Notes: a model not told the origin generated them from the letters alone. Positions 8,166-17,164 are shown, counted from the stretch's first letter. The stretch is 64,000 nt of DNA from Pleomorphomonas carboxyditropha (GCF_002770725.1 NZ_NQVN01000001.1:434001-498000); one strand, 5' to 3'. Made by a program: numbers and translations.

Positions 8166-8822
8166 TCAGCCTTCGCTCGGCTGGGCGGCGAGGCGCATGT
8201 CGAGATAGCGGCCGCAATGGTCGATCAGCTCTTCGATCTTCTGGTCGAAGAAATGGTTGGCGCCTTCGATGATCTTGTGATCGATGACGATGCCCTTCTG
8301 GGCCTTCAGCTTGTCCACCAGCGCCTGCACGTCCTTCTGCGGCACCACCTTGTCGATGTCGCCGTGAATGATCAGGCCCGACGAGGGGCAGGGGGCCAGG
8401 AAGGAAAAGTCGTTGAGGTTGGCCGGCGGCGCGATCGAGATGAATCCCTCGATCTCCGGGCGGCGCATCAACAGCTGCATGCCGATCCAGGCTCCGAAGT
8501 CGAAGCCGGCCACCCAGCAGAACCTGGCCTCCGGATGGATCGACTGCACCCAGTCGAGCGCCGAGGCGGCATCCGACAGTTCGCCCGAGCCATGGTCGAA
8601 CTGGCCCTGGCTGCGGCCGACGCCGCGGAAGTTGAAGCGCAACACGGCGAAGCCGCGCTCCTTGAACATGTAGAACAGCCGGTAGGCGACCTGATTGTTC
8701 ATGGTGCCGCCGAATTCCGGATGCGGGTGCAGGATCATGGCAATCGGCGCGTTACGCACGGCGGCCGGCTGATAGCGGCCCTCGATGCGCCCGGCAGGGC
8801 CGTTGAAGATCACTTCGGGCAT
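8166..8822 (-). CDS. Alpha/beta hydrolase (COG2945-like) with Asp at the nucleophile position
   Basis: A 218-residue cytoplasmic alpha/beta hydrolase of the small 'predicted hydrolase' group (HPHPEFGGTMNN near residue 32, FNFRGVGRSQG near 63). The nucleophile elbow reads AGFDFGAW, with Asp108 where the family motif GxSxG has Ser. The other triad members look present: the Asp in HGDIDKVVP and the His in EGANHFF. An Asp nucleophile is normal in dehalogenases and epoxide hydrolases but not expected in this group, so the activity may be altered or lost. The gene is divergent from the suf operon, sharing a 296-base region with a candidate iron-responsive site. Confidence 0.85.
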   Translation of the reverse strand: MPEVIFNGPAGRIEGRYQPAAVRNAPIAMILHPHPEFGGTMNNQVAYRLFYMFKERGFAVLRFNFRGVGRSQGQFDHGSGELSDAASALDWVQSIHPEARFCWVAGFDFGAWIGMQLLMRRPEIEGFISIAPPANLNDFSFLAPCPSSGLIIHGDIDKVVPQKDVQALVDKLKAQKGIVIDHKIIEGANHFFDQKIEELIDHCGRYLDMRLAAQPSEG

Positions 8823-8883
8823 GTTGTCCTCGATCTCGACCTTCCACCCGGGGCCGCTGCCGTCGCCGGCAGGGCGCGTCGTA

Positions 8884-8912
8884 TTGACGCGGGGAAGGTC
8901 TGGTCCTAGATT
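8884..8912 (+). promoter_or_regulatory. Probable sigma-70 promoter of the suf operon
   Basis: TTGACG at 8884-8889 and TAGATT at 8907-8912 are separated by exactly 17 bases. Transcription would start near 8918, giving a leader of about 200 bases before the cysteine desulfurase. No other comparably good pair was seen in this divergent region. Confidence 0.6.
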
Positions 8913-8927
8913 TAGAACTACTCAAAA
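8911..8927 (+). promoter_or_regulatory. Candidate Irr box (ICE motif) overlapping the suf promoter
   Basis: TTTAGAA-CTA-CTCAAAA matches the Irr-box pattern TTTAGAA-N3-TTCTAAA, with a perfect left half and 5 of 7 positions in the right half. It overlaps the -10 element and likely start site, a position suited to repression when iron is low. Irr and RirA control suf genes in rhizobia, so this is a reasonable inference. Confidence 0.5.
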
Positions 8928-9118
8928 CTGATGCGAGCGGCGCATCGTTCGGCTTGTGCGCTTGCACTGGACCGCCGGCCGGTCCGGCGTCAAGAAAAAT
9001 CGCATCTTCGAGGATCGTTGAACGGTCCGAGGCCGGTCTGGCAGGTCAAAAGCGGATGGTATAGTGAACGCACCAGTCGCCCGATCGTTCCGGACGGCTG
9101 TTGCGGATGGGGAAGGGC

Positions 9119-10294
9119 ATGGCGGAGGCACGCCTCTATTTCGACTGGAATGCCGGGGCGCCCATGAAGGCGATCGCCCGGGCGCGCCTCGTCGAGCTGC
9201 TCGACCGTCCCGGCAACGGCTCGTCCGTGCATGCCGAGGGGCGGGCGGCGCGCGCCGTCCTCGAGCAGGCCCGGCGGTCGGTGGCGCGGCTCTGCGGCGC
9301 CGAGGCGAAGGGCGTCACCTTCTCATCGGGCGGAACGGAAGCCGCCAATACCGTGCTGACGCCGGACTGGACGCTGTTCGGCAAGCCCTACCGTCTCGAC
9401 CGGCTGCTGGTTTCGGCCGTCGAGCATCCGGCGGTGGCGCGCGGCGGGCGCTTTCCGGCCGACAGCGTCGAGGTCATTCCGGTGGACGGCGACGGCATCG
9501 TCGACCTTGCCTTTATCGAACGCCGTCTTGCAGAGCTGGCAGCGGCCGGCGAGCGGGCGCTCGTCTCGGTGATGATGGCCAACAACGAGACCGGCGTCGT
9601 CGAGCCGGTGGCCGAGGTGGCGCGGCTCGGCCGGGCGCATGGCGCGCTCGTCCACTCCGACGCGGTGCAGGCGGCGGGCAAGCTGCCGATCGACATCGAA
9701 GCGCTGGGGCTCGACGTGCTGACCCTTTCCGCCCACAAGATCGGCGGCGGGCAGGGCGTCGGCGCCGTGGTGCGCGGCCGCAACGGCTTTGCCTTCTCGC
9801 CGCTCGTCACCGGCGGCGGCCAGGAATCCTGGGCGCGGGCCGGCACGGAGAATGTCGCGTCCGTCGGCGCTTTCGGTGCGGCCGCCGATGCCGCGCTCGG
9901 CGATCTCGGGCGGGTGGCGGAGGTCGCCGCGCGACGCGACCGCATCGCCGCGACGATCCGCGAGGTTGCGCCGGATGCGACGATCTTCGGCGAGCATGCA
10001 CCGCGGCTGGCGAACACGCTTTGCTTCGCCGTGCCGGGCGTTGCCGCCGAGACGGCGGTGATCGCCTTCGATCTTGCCGGCGTGGCGCTGTCGTCCGGCT
10101 CGGCCTGTTCGTCGGGCAAGGTGACGGCGAGCCCGGTGCTGATGGCGATGGGGGTCGATCCGGCGCTGGTCAAGGGCGGCCTCAGGGTATCGATCGGCCC
10201 GGAGACCAGTGACGAGGAGGTGAGCGCTTTCGGTTTGCGGGCGCGCAACGTCCTCGCCGCTATGAGGAAACAACATGGGACCGCCGCAGCCTGA
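9119..10294 (+). CDS. Cysteine desulfurase, group I (IscS/NifS type)
   Basis: A 391-residue pyridoxal-phosphate enzyme that removes sulfur from cysteine and passes it to Fe-S assembly. The cofactor Lys is in SAHKIGGGQGVGA; the catalytic Cys lies on a loop in SGSACSSGK, which marks the group I (IscS/NifS) class, unlike the SufS at 14085. The ATG after GGGGAAGGG was preferred over a TTG six codons upstream. It is the first gene of the suf operon, an arrangement with two desulfurases common in rhizobia. The C-terminus lacks the longer tail of E. coli IscS. Confidence 0.93.
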   Translation: MAEARLYFDWNAGAPMKAIARARLVELLDRPGNGSSVHAEGRAARAVLEQARRSVARLCGAEAKGVTFSSGGTEAANTVLTPDWTLFGKPYRLDRLLVSAVEHPAVARGGRFPADSVEVIPVDGDGIVDLAFIERRLAELAAAGERALVSVMMANNETGVVEPVAEVARLGRAHGALVHSDAVQAAGKLPIDIEALGLDVLTLSAHKIGGGQGVGAVVRGRNGFAFSPLVTGGGQESWARAGTENVASVGAFGAAADAALGDLGRVAEVAARRDRIAATIREVAPDATIFGEHAPRLANTLCFAVPGVAAETAVIAFDLAGVALSSGSACSSGKVTASPVLMAMGVDPALVKGGLRVSIGPETSDEEVSAFGLRARNVLAAMRKQHGTAAA

Positions 10295-10376
10295 GTGACT
10301 ACCGGCTGCGGAAAAAAGCGACTACATTGAGTTTACATTTCCCACGGTCCTTGAAACCGCGTGGAAGGAGCGAGAG

Positions 10377-11852
10377 ATGGCAGCAGTCAAGGAGACGGTC
10401 GATCAGGTTCTGTCGATCGACGTCGACAAGTATAAGTATGGCTTCGTCAGCGACATCGAGTCGGATCTGGCGCCCAAAGGCCTCAACGAAGATATCGTCC
10501 GTTTCATTTCGGCCAAGAAGGACGAGCCGGAATGGCTGACCGAATGGCGGCTCGAGGCGTTGCGCCGCTGGCAGACCATGGAGGAGCCGACCTGGGCGCG
10601 CGTCGACTATCCGCCCATCGACTTCCAGGACCTTCACTATTACGCCGCGCCGAAGAAGACGACGGGTCCGAAGAGCCTCGACGAGGTGGATCCGGCGCTG
10701 CTCGATACCTACAAGAAGCTCGGCATTCCGCTGAAGGAGCAGGAAATCCTGGCCGGCGTCGAAAAGGGCGAGCGGCCGGTGGCCGTCGACGCGGTGTTCG
10801 ACAGCGTCTCGGTGGTGACCACCTTCAAGGCCGAGCTCGCCAAGCACGGCGTCATCTTCTGCCCGATCTCGGAGGCGGTGCGGACGCATCCGGAGCTGGT
10901 GCGGAAATATCTCGGCTCGGTGGTGCCGATCACCGACAACTTCTACGCCACGCTGAACTCGGCGGTGTTCTCGGACGGCTCCTTCGTCTACGTGCCGAAG
11001 GGCGTGCGCTGCCCGATGGAGCTGTCCACCTACTTCCGCATCAACGAGAAGAAGACCGGCCAGTTCGAGCGGACGCTGATCATCGCCGACGAGGGCGCCT
11101 ACGTCTCCTATCTCGAGGGCTGTACGGCACCCTCGCGCGACGAGAACCAGCTGCACGCCGCCGTGGTCGAGCTGATCGCCCTCGACGATGCCGAGATCAA
11201 GTATTCCACCGTCCAGAACTGGTATCCGGGCGATTCGGAAGGCAAGGGCGGCGTCTTCAACTTCGTCACCAAGCGCGGCGACTGCCGGGGCAAGAACGCC
11301 AAGATCTCCTGGACGCAGGTGGAGACCGGCTCGGCCATCACCTGGAAGTATCCGTCCTGCATCCTGCGCGGCGACAATTCGCGCGGCGAGTTCTATTCGA
11401 TCGCCATCTCCAACGGTCGCCAGCAGGTCGACAGCGGCACCAAGATGATCCACCTCGGCAAGAACACCTCGTCGAAGATCATCTCCAAGGGCATCTCGGC
11501 CGGCCGGTCCAGCAACACCTATCGCGGCCTGGTGTCGGTCGGCCGCAAGGCGTCCGGCGCCCGCAACTTCACCAACTGCGACAGCCTGCTCATCGGCAAC
11601 AAGTGCGGTGCTCACACCGTGCCGTATATCGAGAGCAAGAACGCCTCGGCCATCGTCGAGCACGAAGCCACCACGTCGAAGATCTCGGACGACCAGCTCT
11701 TCTACTGCCTGCAGCGCGGCCTGCCGCAGGAGGAAGCCATCGCCCTGATCGTCAACGGCTTCGTGAAAGACGTGCTGCAACAACTGCCGATGGAATTCAT
11801 GGTGGAGACGCAGAAGCTGATCGGCATCAGCCTCGAAGGCAGCGTCGGCTAG
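10377..11852 (+). CDS. sufB: Fe-S cluster assembly protein SufB
   Basis: A 491-residue scaffold subunit of the SufBCD complex, where Fe-S clusters are built. Recognisable features include the N-terminal helical region, the long beta-helix core, and C-terminal motifs [29 protein letters not shown] and [16 protein letters not shown] with the Cys and Glu/His residues used for cluster and persulfide handling. Length is normal. It follows the desulfurase by 82 bases and starts after GGAAGGAG. Confidence 0.97.
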   Translation: MAAVKETVDQVLSIDVDKYKYGFVSDIESDLAPKGLNEDIVRFISAKKDEPEWLTEWRLEALRRWQTMEEPTWARVDYPPIDFQDLHYYAAPKKTTGPKSLDEVDPALLDTYKKLGIPLKEQEILAGVEKGERPVAVDAVFDSVSVVTTFKAELAKHGVIFCPISEAVRTHPELVRKYLGSVVPITDNFYATLNSAVFSDGSFVYVPKGVRCPMELSTYFRINEKKTGQFERTLIIADEGAYVSYLEGCTAPSRDENQLHAAVVELIALDDAEIKYSTVQNWYPGDSEGKGGVFNFVTKRGDCRGKNAKISWTQVETGSAITWKYPSCILRGDNSRGEFYSIAISNGRQQVDSGTKMIHLGKNTSSKIISKGISAGRSSNTYRGLVSVGRKASGARNFTNCDSLLIGNKCGAHTVPYIESKNASAIVEHEATTSKISDDQLFYCLQRGLPQEEAIALIVNGFVKDVLQQLPMEFMVETQKLIGISLEGSVG

Positions 11853-11951
11853 ACCTGCCGGGCGCGCCGCGACCGCGCCTCCTTCTTCAAGACCAACGAC
11901 AACGAGCCTCCGCCATGGGCGTCGAGGCCAAACGGACGACAGGACAAGACC

Positions 11952-12704
11952 ATGCTCGAGATCAAGAACCTTCATGCCCGGATCGGCGACCGCGAGATCC
12001 TGAAGGGCCTCACTTTGACCGTGAATCCCGGCGAGGTGCACGCCATCATGGGGCCGAACGGCGCCGGCAAGTCGACGCTGTCCTATATCCTGGCCGGCAA
12101 GGAGGACTACGAGGTCACCGAGGGCGAAGTGCTCTTGAACGGCGAGTCGATCCTCGACCTCGAGCCCAACGAGCGCTCGGTGGCCGGCCTGTTCCTCGCC
12201 TTCCAGTATCCGATCGAGATCCCCGGCGTCGCCACCATGACCTTCCTGAAGGCGGCGCTCAACGCCCACCGCAAGGCGAAGGGCCAGGACGAGCTGACCA
12301 CCCCTGAATTCATGAAGCTGGTGAAGGGCGTCTCCGAGAAGCTGAACATCACCTCGGAGATGCTGCGGCGGCCGGTCAACGTCGGTTTCTCCGGCGGCGA
12401 GAAGAAGCGCGCCGAGATCATGCAGATGGCGCTGCTGCAGCCGTCGATCTGCATCCTCGACGAGACCGATTCCGGCCTCGACATCGACGCGCTCAAGGTG
12501 GTGGCCGAGGGCGTCAACGCGCTGCGTTCGCCGGACCGCGCCTTCGTGGTGATCACCCACTACCAGCGCCTGCTCGATCACATCGTCCCGGACATCGTGC
12601 ACGTGCTGTCCGACGGCCGCATCGTCCGCACCGGCGGGCCGGAGCTGGCGCTCGACCTCGAGAAGAACGGCTACGCTGCCTACGTGGCGGACGCGGCCGC
12701 CTGA
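11952..12704 (+). CDS. sufC: Fe-S cluster assembly ATPase SufC
   Basis: A 250-residue ABC-type ATPase that drives conformational change in SufBCD. It has Walker A GPNGAGKST, the signature FSGGEKKRAEI, Walker B CILDETDSGLD and the H-loop His in VVITHYQRLL. It is soluble, as expected for SufC, with no membrane domain nearby. It lies 99 bases after sufB and is followed by sufD only a few bases downstream. Confidence 0.97.
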   Translation: MLEIKNLHARIGDREILKGLTLTVNPGEVHAIMGPNGAGKSTLSYILAGKEDYEVTEGEVLLNGESILDLEPNERSVAGLFLAFQYPIEIPGVATMTFLKAALNAHRKAKGQDELTTPEFMKLVKGVSEKLNITSEMLRRPVNVGFSGGEKKRAEIMQMALLQPSICILDETDSGLDIDALKVVAEGVNALRSPDRAFVVITHYQRLLDHIVPDIVHVLSDGRIVRTGGPELALDLEKNGYAAYVADAAA

Positions 12705-12715
12705 GGGGGATGATC

Positions 12716-14038
12716 ATGGTTGCCACCCCCGTCCGCACGCCGGCCGAACAGGCGCTTGCCGCCCGCTACCCGGCCGAGAGGACGTCGCTGCCCGGAACGG
12801 CCGACGTCATCGCCATCCGCGATGCCGCCTTTGGCGGCGTCGACAGAACAGGCCTGCCGCACCGCCGCGTCGAGGACTGGAAATACACCGACCTGCGCGC
12901 CCGGCTGAAGACCTTCCCGCCCGCCGCCGGCGCGGCCGACGTCGCGCGCATCCTGATCGCCGCTCCGGCGGTGGAGGGCGACAAGGCGCGCCGTCTGGTG
13001 ATCGCCAACGGCCGCTACCGGCCGGAACTGTCCGACCTCAAGGACCTCGAGCCCGGCCTGTCCGTCTTCTCGCTGGCCACGGCGCTGGAGGCCGGCGACG
13101 CCGTGGTGCTCGCGGCGCTGAAGCTCGATGACGGCATTGCCGCCAACACGGCCGTGGCGCTCAACACCGCCTTCATGACCGACGGCCTGGTGATCACGGT
13201 CGCCGAGGGCGCGGAGGTTGCCCGGCCGGTGGAGCTGGTGCACATCGCCGAGGGCGAGCCCGCCGCATCGACGGCCGTGCGTCATCTCGTCACCGTCGGC
13301 AAGGGCGCCCGGCTGACGCTGATCGAGACCATCGAATCGCTCGATACCGTGGCGCACCAGTCCAACGTCCTGACGATGATCGAGGTGGGCGAGGGGGCCA
13401 AGGTCGACCACATCCGCCTGCAGCTCGAGCCGGACGAAGCGGTCAGCCTGACCACGCTGGTGGCCAGGATCGACCGCGAGGCGAATTTCGACACCTTCAA
13501 CGCGGCGCTCGGCGCCGGCCTCGCCCGGGCGCAGATCTTCGCCGAGTTCGCCGGCCGCGACGCGGAGGCCGGTTTTCGCGGCATCACCATGCTCAGCGGC
13601 CGCCGCCACGCCGACACCACGCTGTCGCTGGTCCATGGCGCCGAGAACTGCCAGAGCCGCGAGCTCTACAAGGCGGTCATCGACGGCGAGGCCCGCTCGG
13701 TGTTCGCCGGCCGCATCGCTGTGCCGGCCCACGCCCAGAAGACCGATGCGCGGATGATGACGGCCTCGCTGCTGCTGTCCGAGGAAGCCGAGGCCGACGC
13801 CAAGCCGGAGCTGGAGATCTTTGCCGACGACGTCCAGTGCGGCCACGGCGCCACCTGCGGCGCCATCGACGACGATCTGCTGTTCTATCTCCTGTCGCGC
13901 GGCATTTCCAAGGTCGAGGCCGAGAGCATGCTGATTCTCGCCTTCCTCGGCGAGGCGATCGACGAGATCCAGAATCAGGCGGTTCACGACGCTCTCATCC
14001 ACCGGGTCGAGGGCTGGCTGAAGGCTAGAGCGGCGTGA
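12716..14038 (+). CDS. sufD: Fe-S cluster assembly protein SufD
   Basis: A 440-residue partner of SufB in the SufBC2D scaffold. The C-terminal SufBD core is clear (FAGRIAVPAHAQKTDARM, CGHGATCGAIDDDLLFYLLSRG), the second containing the conserved Cys-Gly-His segment. Two ATG codons lie two codons apart; the downstream one was chosen because it is correctly spaced from GAGGGGG. The coding region starts 11 bases after the sufC stop, so the two are probably cotranslated. Confidence 0.95.
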   Translation: MVATPVRTPAEQALAARYPAERTSLPGTADVIAIRDAAFGGVDRTGLPHRRVEDWKYTDLRARLKTFPPAAGAADVARILIAAPAVEGDKARRLVIANGRYRPELSDLKDLEPGLSVFSLATALEAGDAVVLAALKLDDGIAANTAVALNTAFMTDGLVITVAEGAEVARPVELVHIAEGEPAASTAVRHLVTVGKGARLTLIETIESLDTVAHQSNVLTMIEVGEGAKVDHIRLQLEPDEAVSLTTLVARIDREANFDTFNAALGAGLARAQIFAEFAGRDAEAGFRGITMLSGRRHADTTLSLVHGAENCQSRELYKAVIDGEARSVFAGRIAVPAHAQKTDARMMTASLLLSEEAEADAKPELEIFADDVQCGHGATCGAIDDDLLFYLLSRGISKVEAESMLILAFLGEAIDEIQNQAVHDALIHRVEGWLKARAA

Positions 14039-14084
14039 GCCGGCATGGCCGCCCGGCGTGCCGGGCGGCTCAGACAAGAGACAA

Positions 14085-15320
14085 ATGACGATGTCCGTTC
14101 CGTCCTATGACGTCGAGGCCGTGCGCAGGGATTTCCCGATCCTCGCCGAACAGGTCTATGGCAAGCCGCTGGTCTATCTCGACAACGGCGCCTCGGCGCA
14201 GAAGCCGCTGGCCGTGCTCGACCGCATGCGCCATGCCTATACCCACGAATATGCCAACGTTCACCGCGGCCTGCATTACCTGTCGAACGCGGCGACCGAG
14301 GCCTATGAGGACGCCCGCGAGGCGGTGCGCGCCTTCCTGAACGCGCCGTCGATCGAGCAGGTGGTGTTCACCCGCTCGTCGACCGAGGCGATCAACCTGG
14401 TGGCGGCGAGCTACGGCGGCCTGGTGCTGGGCGAGGGCGACGAGGTCATCCTCTCCATCCTGGAGCACCACTCCAACATCGTGCCGTGGAACTTCCACCG
14501 CGAGAAGAAGGGCGTGGTCATCAAGTGGGCGCCGGTCCACGACGACGGCGGCTTCGACCTTGAGGCGTTCGAGAGGCTGTTCACGCCGCGCACCAAGATC
14601 GTCGCCATCACCCAGATGTCCAACGTCACCGGCACCATCGTGCCGATCGCCGAGGTGACGCGCATCGCCCATGCCCATGGCGCGGTGGTGCTGGTCGACG
14701 GCAGCCAGGGCGCGGTGCACCTGCCGGTCGACGTTCAGGCGCTGGATGCCGATTTCTACGTGCTGACCGGCCACAAGGTCTACGGCCCCACCGGCATCGG
14801 CGTGCTCTACGGCAAGCGGCATCTGCTCGAGGCCATGCCGCCCTGGCAGGGCGGCGGCGAGATGATCGAGACGGTGACCACCGAGGGCGTGACCTACAAC
14901 GCGCCGCCGCATCGCTTCGAGGCGGGCACGCCGGCGATCGTGCAGGCGATCGGTCTCGGCGCCGCGCTGCGCTACATGGAAAGCCTCGGCCGCGAGGCCA
15001 TCCTCGCCCACGAGACCGATCTCCGCGACTACGCCATGCAGCGGCTCGGCGAGATGAATTCCATCCGCATCTACGGCACAACCATGGAGAAGGGCGCCAT
15101 CGTCGCCTTCTCGATGGACGGGGCGCACGCCCATGACGTCGCCACCGTCATCGACCGTTCGGGCGTCGCCGTGCGCGCCGGCACCCACTGCGCCATGCCG
15201 CTGCTCACCCGCTTCGGCGTGACCTCGACCTGCCGCGCCTCCTTTGCCCTCTACAACACGCGCGCCGAAGTGGACGCGCTGGTCACGGCCCTCAGGAAGG
15301 CCGAGGCCCTGTTCGGATGA
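14085..15320 (+). CDS. sufS: Cysteine desulfurase SufS
   Basis: A 411-residue group II cysteine desulfurase supplying sulfur to SufBCD. The pyridoxal-phosphate Lys lies in VLTGHKVYGPTGIG, and the catalytic Cys in RAGTHCAMPLL, the short-loop context typical of SufS. No sufE is present in the window, so its sulfur acceptor must be encoded elsewhere or be different. The start may be this ATG or another two codons downstream; the spacing to AAGAG favours the first. The stop overlaps the next gene by four bases. Confidence 0.95.
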   Translation: MTMSVPSYDVEAVRRDFPILAEQVYGKPLVYLDNGASAQKPLAVLDRMRHAYTHEYANVHRGLHYLSNAATEAYEDAREAVRAFLNAPSIEQVVFTRSSTEAINLVAASYGGLVLGEGDEVILSILEHHSNIVPWNFHREKKGVVIKWAPVHDDGGFDLEAFERLFTPRTKIVAITQMSNVTGTIVPIAEVTRIAHAHGAVVLVDGSQGAVHLPVDVQALDADFYVLTGHKVYGPTGIGVLYGKRHLLEAMPPWQGGGEMIETVTTEGVTYNAPPHRFEAGTPAIVQAIGLGAALRYMESLGREAILAHETDLRDYAMQRLGEMNSIRIYGTTMEKGAIVAFSMDGAHAHDVATVIDRSGVAVRAGTHCAMPLLTRFGVTSTCRASFALYNTRAEVDALVTALRKAEALFG

Positions 15321-15703
15321 CCGAGATGACCGACCAAGCCGATCCGTCCCCCAATCTGCCCGAGACCATCGCCGGCTCGGCCATCCCGCCGGCGGAGCTC
15401 GAACGCATCACCGACGACATCATCGCGGCGCTGAAGACCGTCTACGATCCGGAGATCCCGGCCGACATCTACGAGCTCGGCCTCGTCTACCGCATCGACA
15501 TCGACGACGACCGCCTGGTCACCATCGACATGACGCTGACCGCGCCGGGCTGCCCGGTGGCCGGCGAGATGCCGGGCTGGGTGGAGAACGCCGTCGGCGT
15601 GGTGCCCGGCGTCTACGGCGTCAAGGTCAACATGGTGTTCGATCCGCCCTGGACGCCCGACCGGATGAGCGAAGAGGCGCAGATCGCCACCGACTGGTAT
15701 TGA
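15317..15703 (+). CDS. sufT: SufT-like MIP18/DUF59 Fe-S assembly factor
   Basis: A 128-residue protein of the MIP18/DUF59 family, accessory to Fe-S cluster maturation. The domain starts near residue 30 with VYDPEIPADIYELGLVY, followed by TLTAPGCPVAGEM containing the conserved Cys, and ends with the PPWTPDRMSEEA motif. It overlaps sufS by ATGA, strongly suggesting translational coupling. In related genomes sufA normally follows directly; here a toxin-antitoxin pair lies between them. Confidence 0.93.
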   Translation: MTEMTDQADPSPNLPETIAGSAIPPAELERITDDIIAALKTVYDPEIPADIYELGLVYRIDIDDDRLVTIDMTLTAPGCPVAGEMPGWVENAVGVVPGVYGVKVNMVFDPPWTPDRMSEEAQIATDWY

Positions 15704-15748
15704 GGGGGGCGGTCCGGCGCCGGCAAGCGCTTCGACCCTCTCCGTTCC

Positions 15749-16057
15749 TTACGCCGCCGTCGACAGAGGCTTGGCACGTTCGACGCGGGCGCGTTCCTCC
15801 GGCGTGTTCATGATCTGCCAAAGGTCGTTGCGGCGCTGCACGTTCAGCCAGAACTCGGGGCTGTTGCCGAACACGCGGGCCAGAATGAGAGCCGTCGCCG
15901 CCGTCACGTTACGCCGGCCGTTGCACAGTTCGTTGACATGCTTGCGCTGGACGCCCATCGCCTCGGCGAGGGCGCCCTGCGTCAGTCCCATGGGCAGCAT
16001 GAACTCTTCCGTCAGAATCTCTCCAACCGTGGCCGGCTTGCGTGTCGTCGTCAGCAT
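15749..16057 (-). CDS. higA: HigA-type antitoxin
   Basis: A 102-residue antitoxin with an XRE helix-turn-helix: VGEILTEEFMLPMGLTQGALAEAMGV is followed by the recognition helix around RKHVNELCNGRR, then the typical ALILARVFGNSPEFWLNVQ region of the HigA family. It follows its toxin by only nine bases and has the toxin-first order of higBA. It should neutralise HigB and repress its own promoter. Its direction is opposite to the flanking suf genes. Confidence 0.93.
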   Translation of the reverse strand: MLTTTRKPATVGEILTEEFMLPMGLTQGALAEAMGVQRKHVNELCNGRRNVTAATALILARVFGNSPEFWLNVQRRNDLWQIMNTPEERARVERAKPLSTAA

Positions 16058-16066
16058 TCTGTCACC

Positions 16067-16363
16067 TCACCGGTAGCTGTGATCATCGAGATAAATATCC
16101 GACGCTTCGCCTCGGCTGCCGTCCCAGCGAAAAACCAAACGCCATTGCTTGTTGACGCGAACCGAATGGTAGCCATCGAGCGCACCGCGCAATTTCTCGA
16201 AATGATTGCTCGGCGGCACGCGCAAGTCCTGATCCGTCGTTGAATCGTCGATCATCTGGAGGCGACGGAACAGACGGTTTTCCAGATCGGCCGGGACGTT
16301 GCGGGAGCGCATGTCGTCTACGAAGAAGGCCCGCAACCATTCGTCCCTGAATCCGACGATCAT
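16067..16363 (-). CDS. higB: HigB-type toxin (RelE superfamily)
   Basis: A 98-residue ribosome-dependent mRNA interferase of the HigB/RelE superfamily. Landmarks are the N-terminal IVGFRDEWLRAFF, the middle LRVPPSNHFEKLRG, and the C-terminal core RVNKQWRLVFRWDG...SDIYLDDHSYR, matching the HigB signature NxQWRhxFxW and terminal D-Y/H-H. It starts after a strong GGAGGCGAGG site and is the first gene of the pair. The pair sits as a minus-strand insertion between sufT and sufA. Confidence 0.93.
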   Translation of the reverse strand: MIVGFRDEWLRAFFVDDMRSRNVPADLENRLFRRLQMIDDSTTDQDLRVPPSNHFEKLRGALDGYHSVRVNKQWRLVFRWDGSRGEASDIYLDDHSYR

Positions 16364-16564
16364 GCCTCGCCTCCGACTGATATGAGTGAGTGTACCGGAC
16401 TATAGCTCACTCAACAAGGGTCTTCTTCCCAAGCCCGCTATTCCCGCTGTCCCGCGTTCCGGCAGGGCGGCCATGCGGCAAGGCGCTTGTCGGCGGTGCG
16501 TTTGCACCCTATTTTCAATCCGATCGCTCCGGCCTTGAACCGGGGCGGGTCTGGAGACTTTGAC

Positions 16565-16930
16565 ATGGCTCTCGCCAAGTTCGCCGTCATGACGCTGACC
16601 GAATCCGCCGCGACCCGCGTGCGCGAGATCGTCGACAACGCCGAGGATGCCTTGGGCGTCCGCCTGGGAATCAAGAACGGCGGCTGCGCCGGCATGTCCT
16701 ATACGCTCGACCTTGCCCGCGAGGCGCTGCCGGGCGACGAACGCGTCGAGGCGCATGGCGCCACGGTGTTCGTCGAGGCCAAGGCGGTGCTGTTCCTGCT
16801 CGGCACCGAGATGGATTTCGAGCAGACGCCACTCCGCACCGGCTTCGTCTTCCGCAATCCCAACCAGGTCGGCGCCTGCGGTTGCGGCGAGAGCGTCAGC
16901 CTGAAGCCGGCCGAGCGGGTGGAGGCGTAA
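16565..16930 (+). CDS. sufA: A-type Fe-S carrier SufA/IscA
   Basis: A 121-residue HesB/IscA-family protein that carries assembled clusters to target apoproteins. The three conserved cysteines are visible: one in GGCAGMSY and two in the C-terminal GACGCGES. The ATG follows a long same-frame extension with no ribosome-binding site, so the shorter start was chosen. It is presumably the last gene of the ancestral suf operon, now separated from sufT by about 860 bases containing the HigBA pair, and may need its own promoter. Confidence 0.95.
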   Translation: MALAKFAVMTLTESAATRVREIVDNAEDALGVRLGIKNGGCAGMSYTLDLAREALPGDERVEAHGATVFVEAKAVLFLLGTEMDFEQTPLRTGFVFRNPNQVGACGCGESVSLKPAERVEA

Positions 16931-16962
16931 GGGCGCAAGTCGCCTTTTCGGTTTTGGCCGGA

Positions 16963-17110
16963 GATTACCCCTCTCTCCAACTCTCCCCCACAAGGGGGGA
17001 GAGGGTTCGTCGAGCCGAATGAGGCAAACTTTCAGGCCGATAGGTTCTGAAAAGAACCAAGCCGTGCCCTCTCCCCCCTTGTGGGGGAGAGTTGGAGAGA
17101 GGGGTAAATC
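16963..17110. repeat. Large inverted repeat, 43/44-base arms
   Basis: The left arm at 16963-17005 and right arm at 17067-17110 are reverse complements except for one base gap; both contain CTCTCCCCC and a GTGGGGGAGAG-type segment. About 61 unique bases lie between. Such CCCCTCTCC...GGGGGAGAG sequences are widespread as intergenic repeats in this group. It lies between two convergent genes and could stop transcription from both sides. Confidence 0.85.
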
Positions 17111-17132
17111 TTCCGCAATTGCCTGAAAACGA

Positions 17133-17164
17133 AAGGGGAGCGAGACGCTTGTCCCGCTCCCCTT
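17133..17164 (-). terminator. Terminator of the PfkB-type kinase gene
   Basis: AAGGGGAGCG (17133-17142) pairs perfectly with CGCTCCCCTT (17155-17164). On the minus strand the stem is followed by TTTCGTTTTC, and it begins 22 bases after the kinase stop. Confidence 0.8.

Noticed and set aside
10299-12602. 767-codon minus-strand frame across sufB and sufC
   Set aside because: Antisense shadow with repetitive His/Asp/Gly composition; conflicts with unequivocal suf genes.
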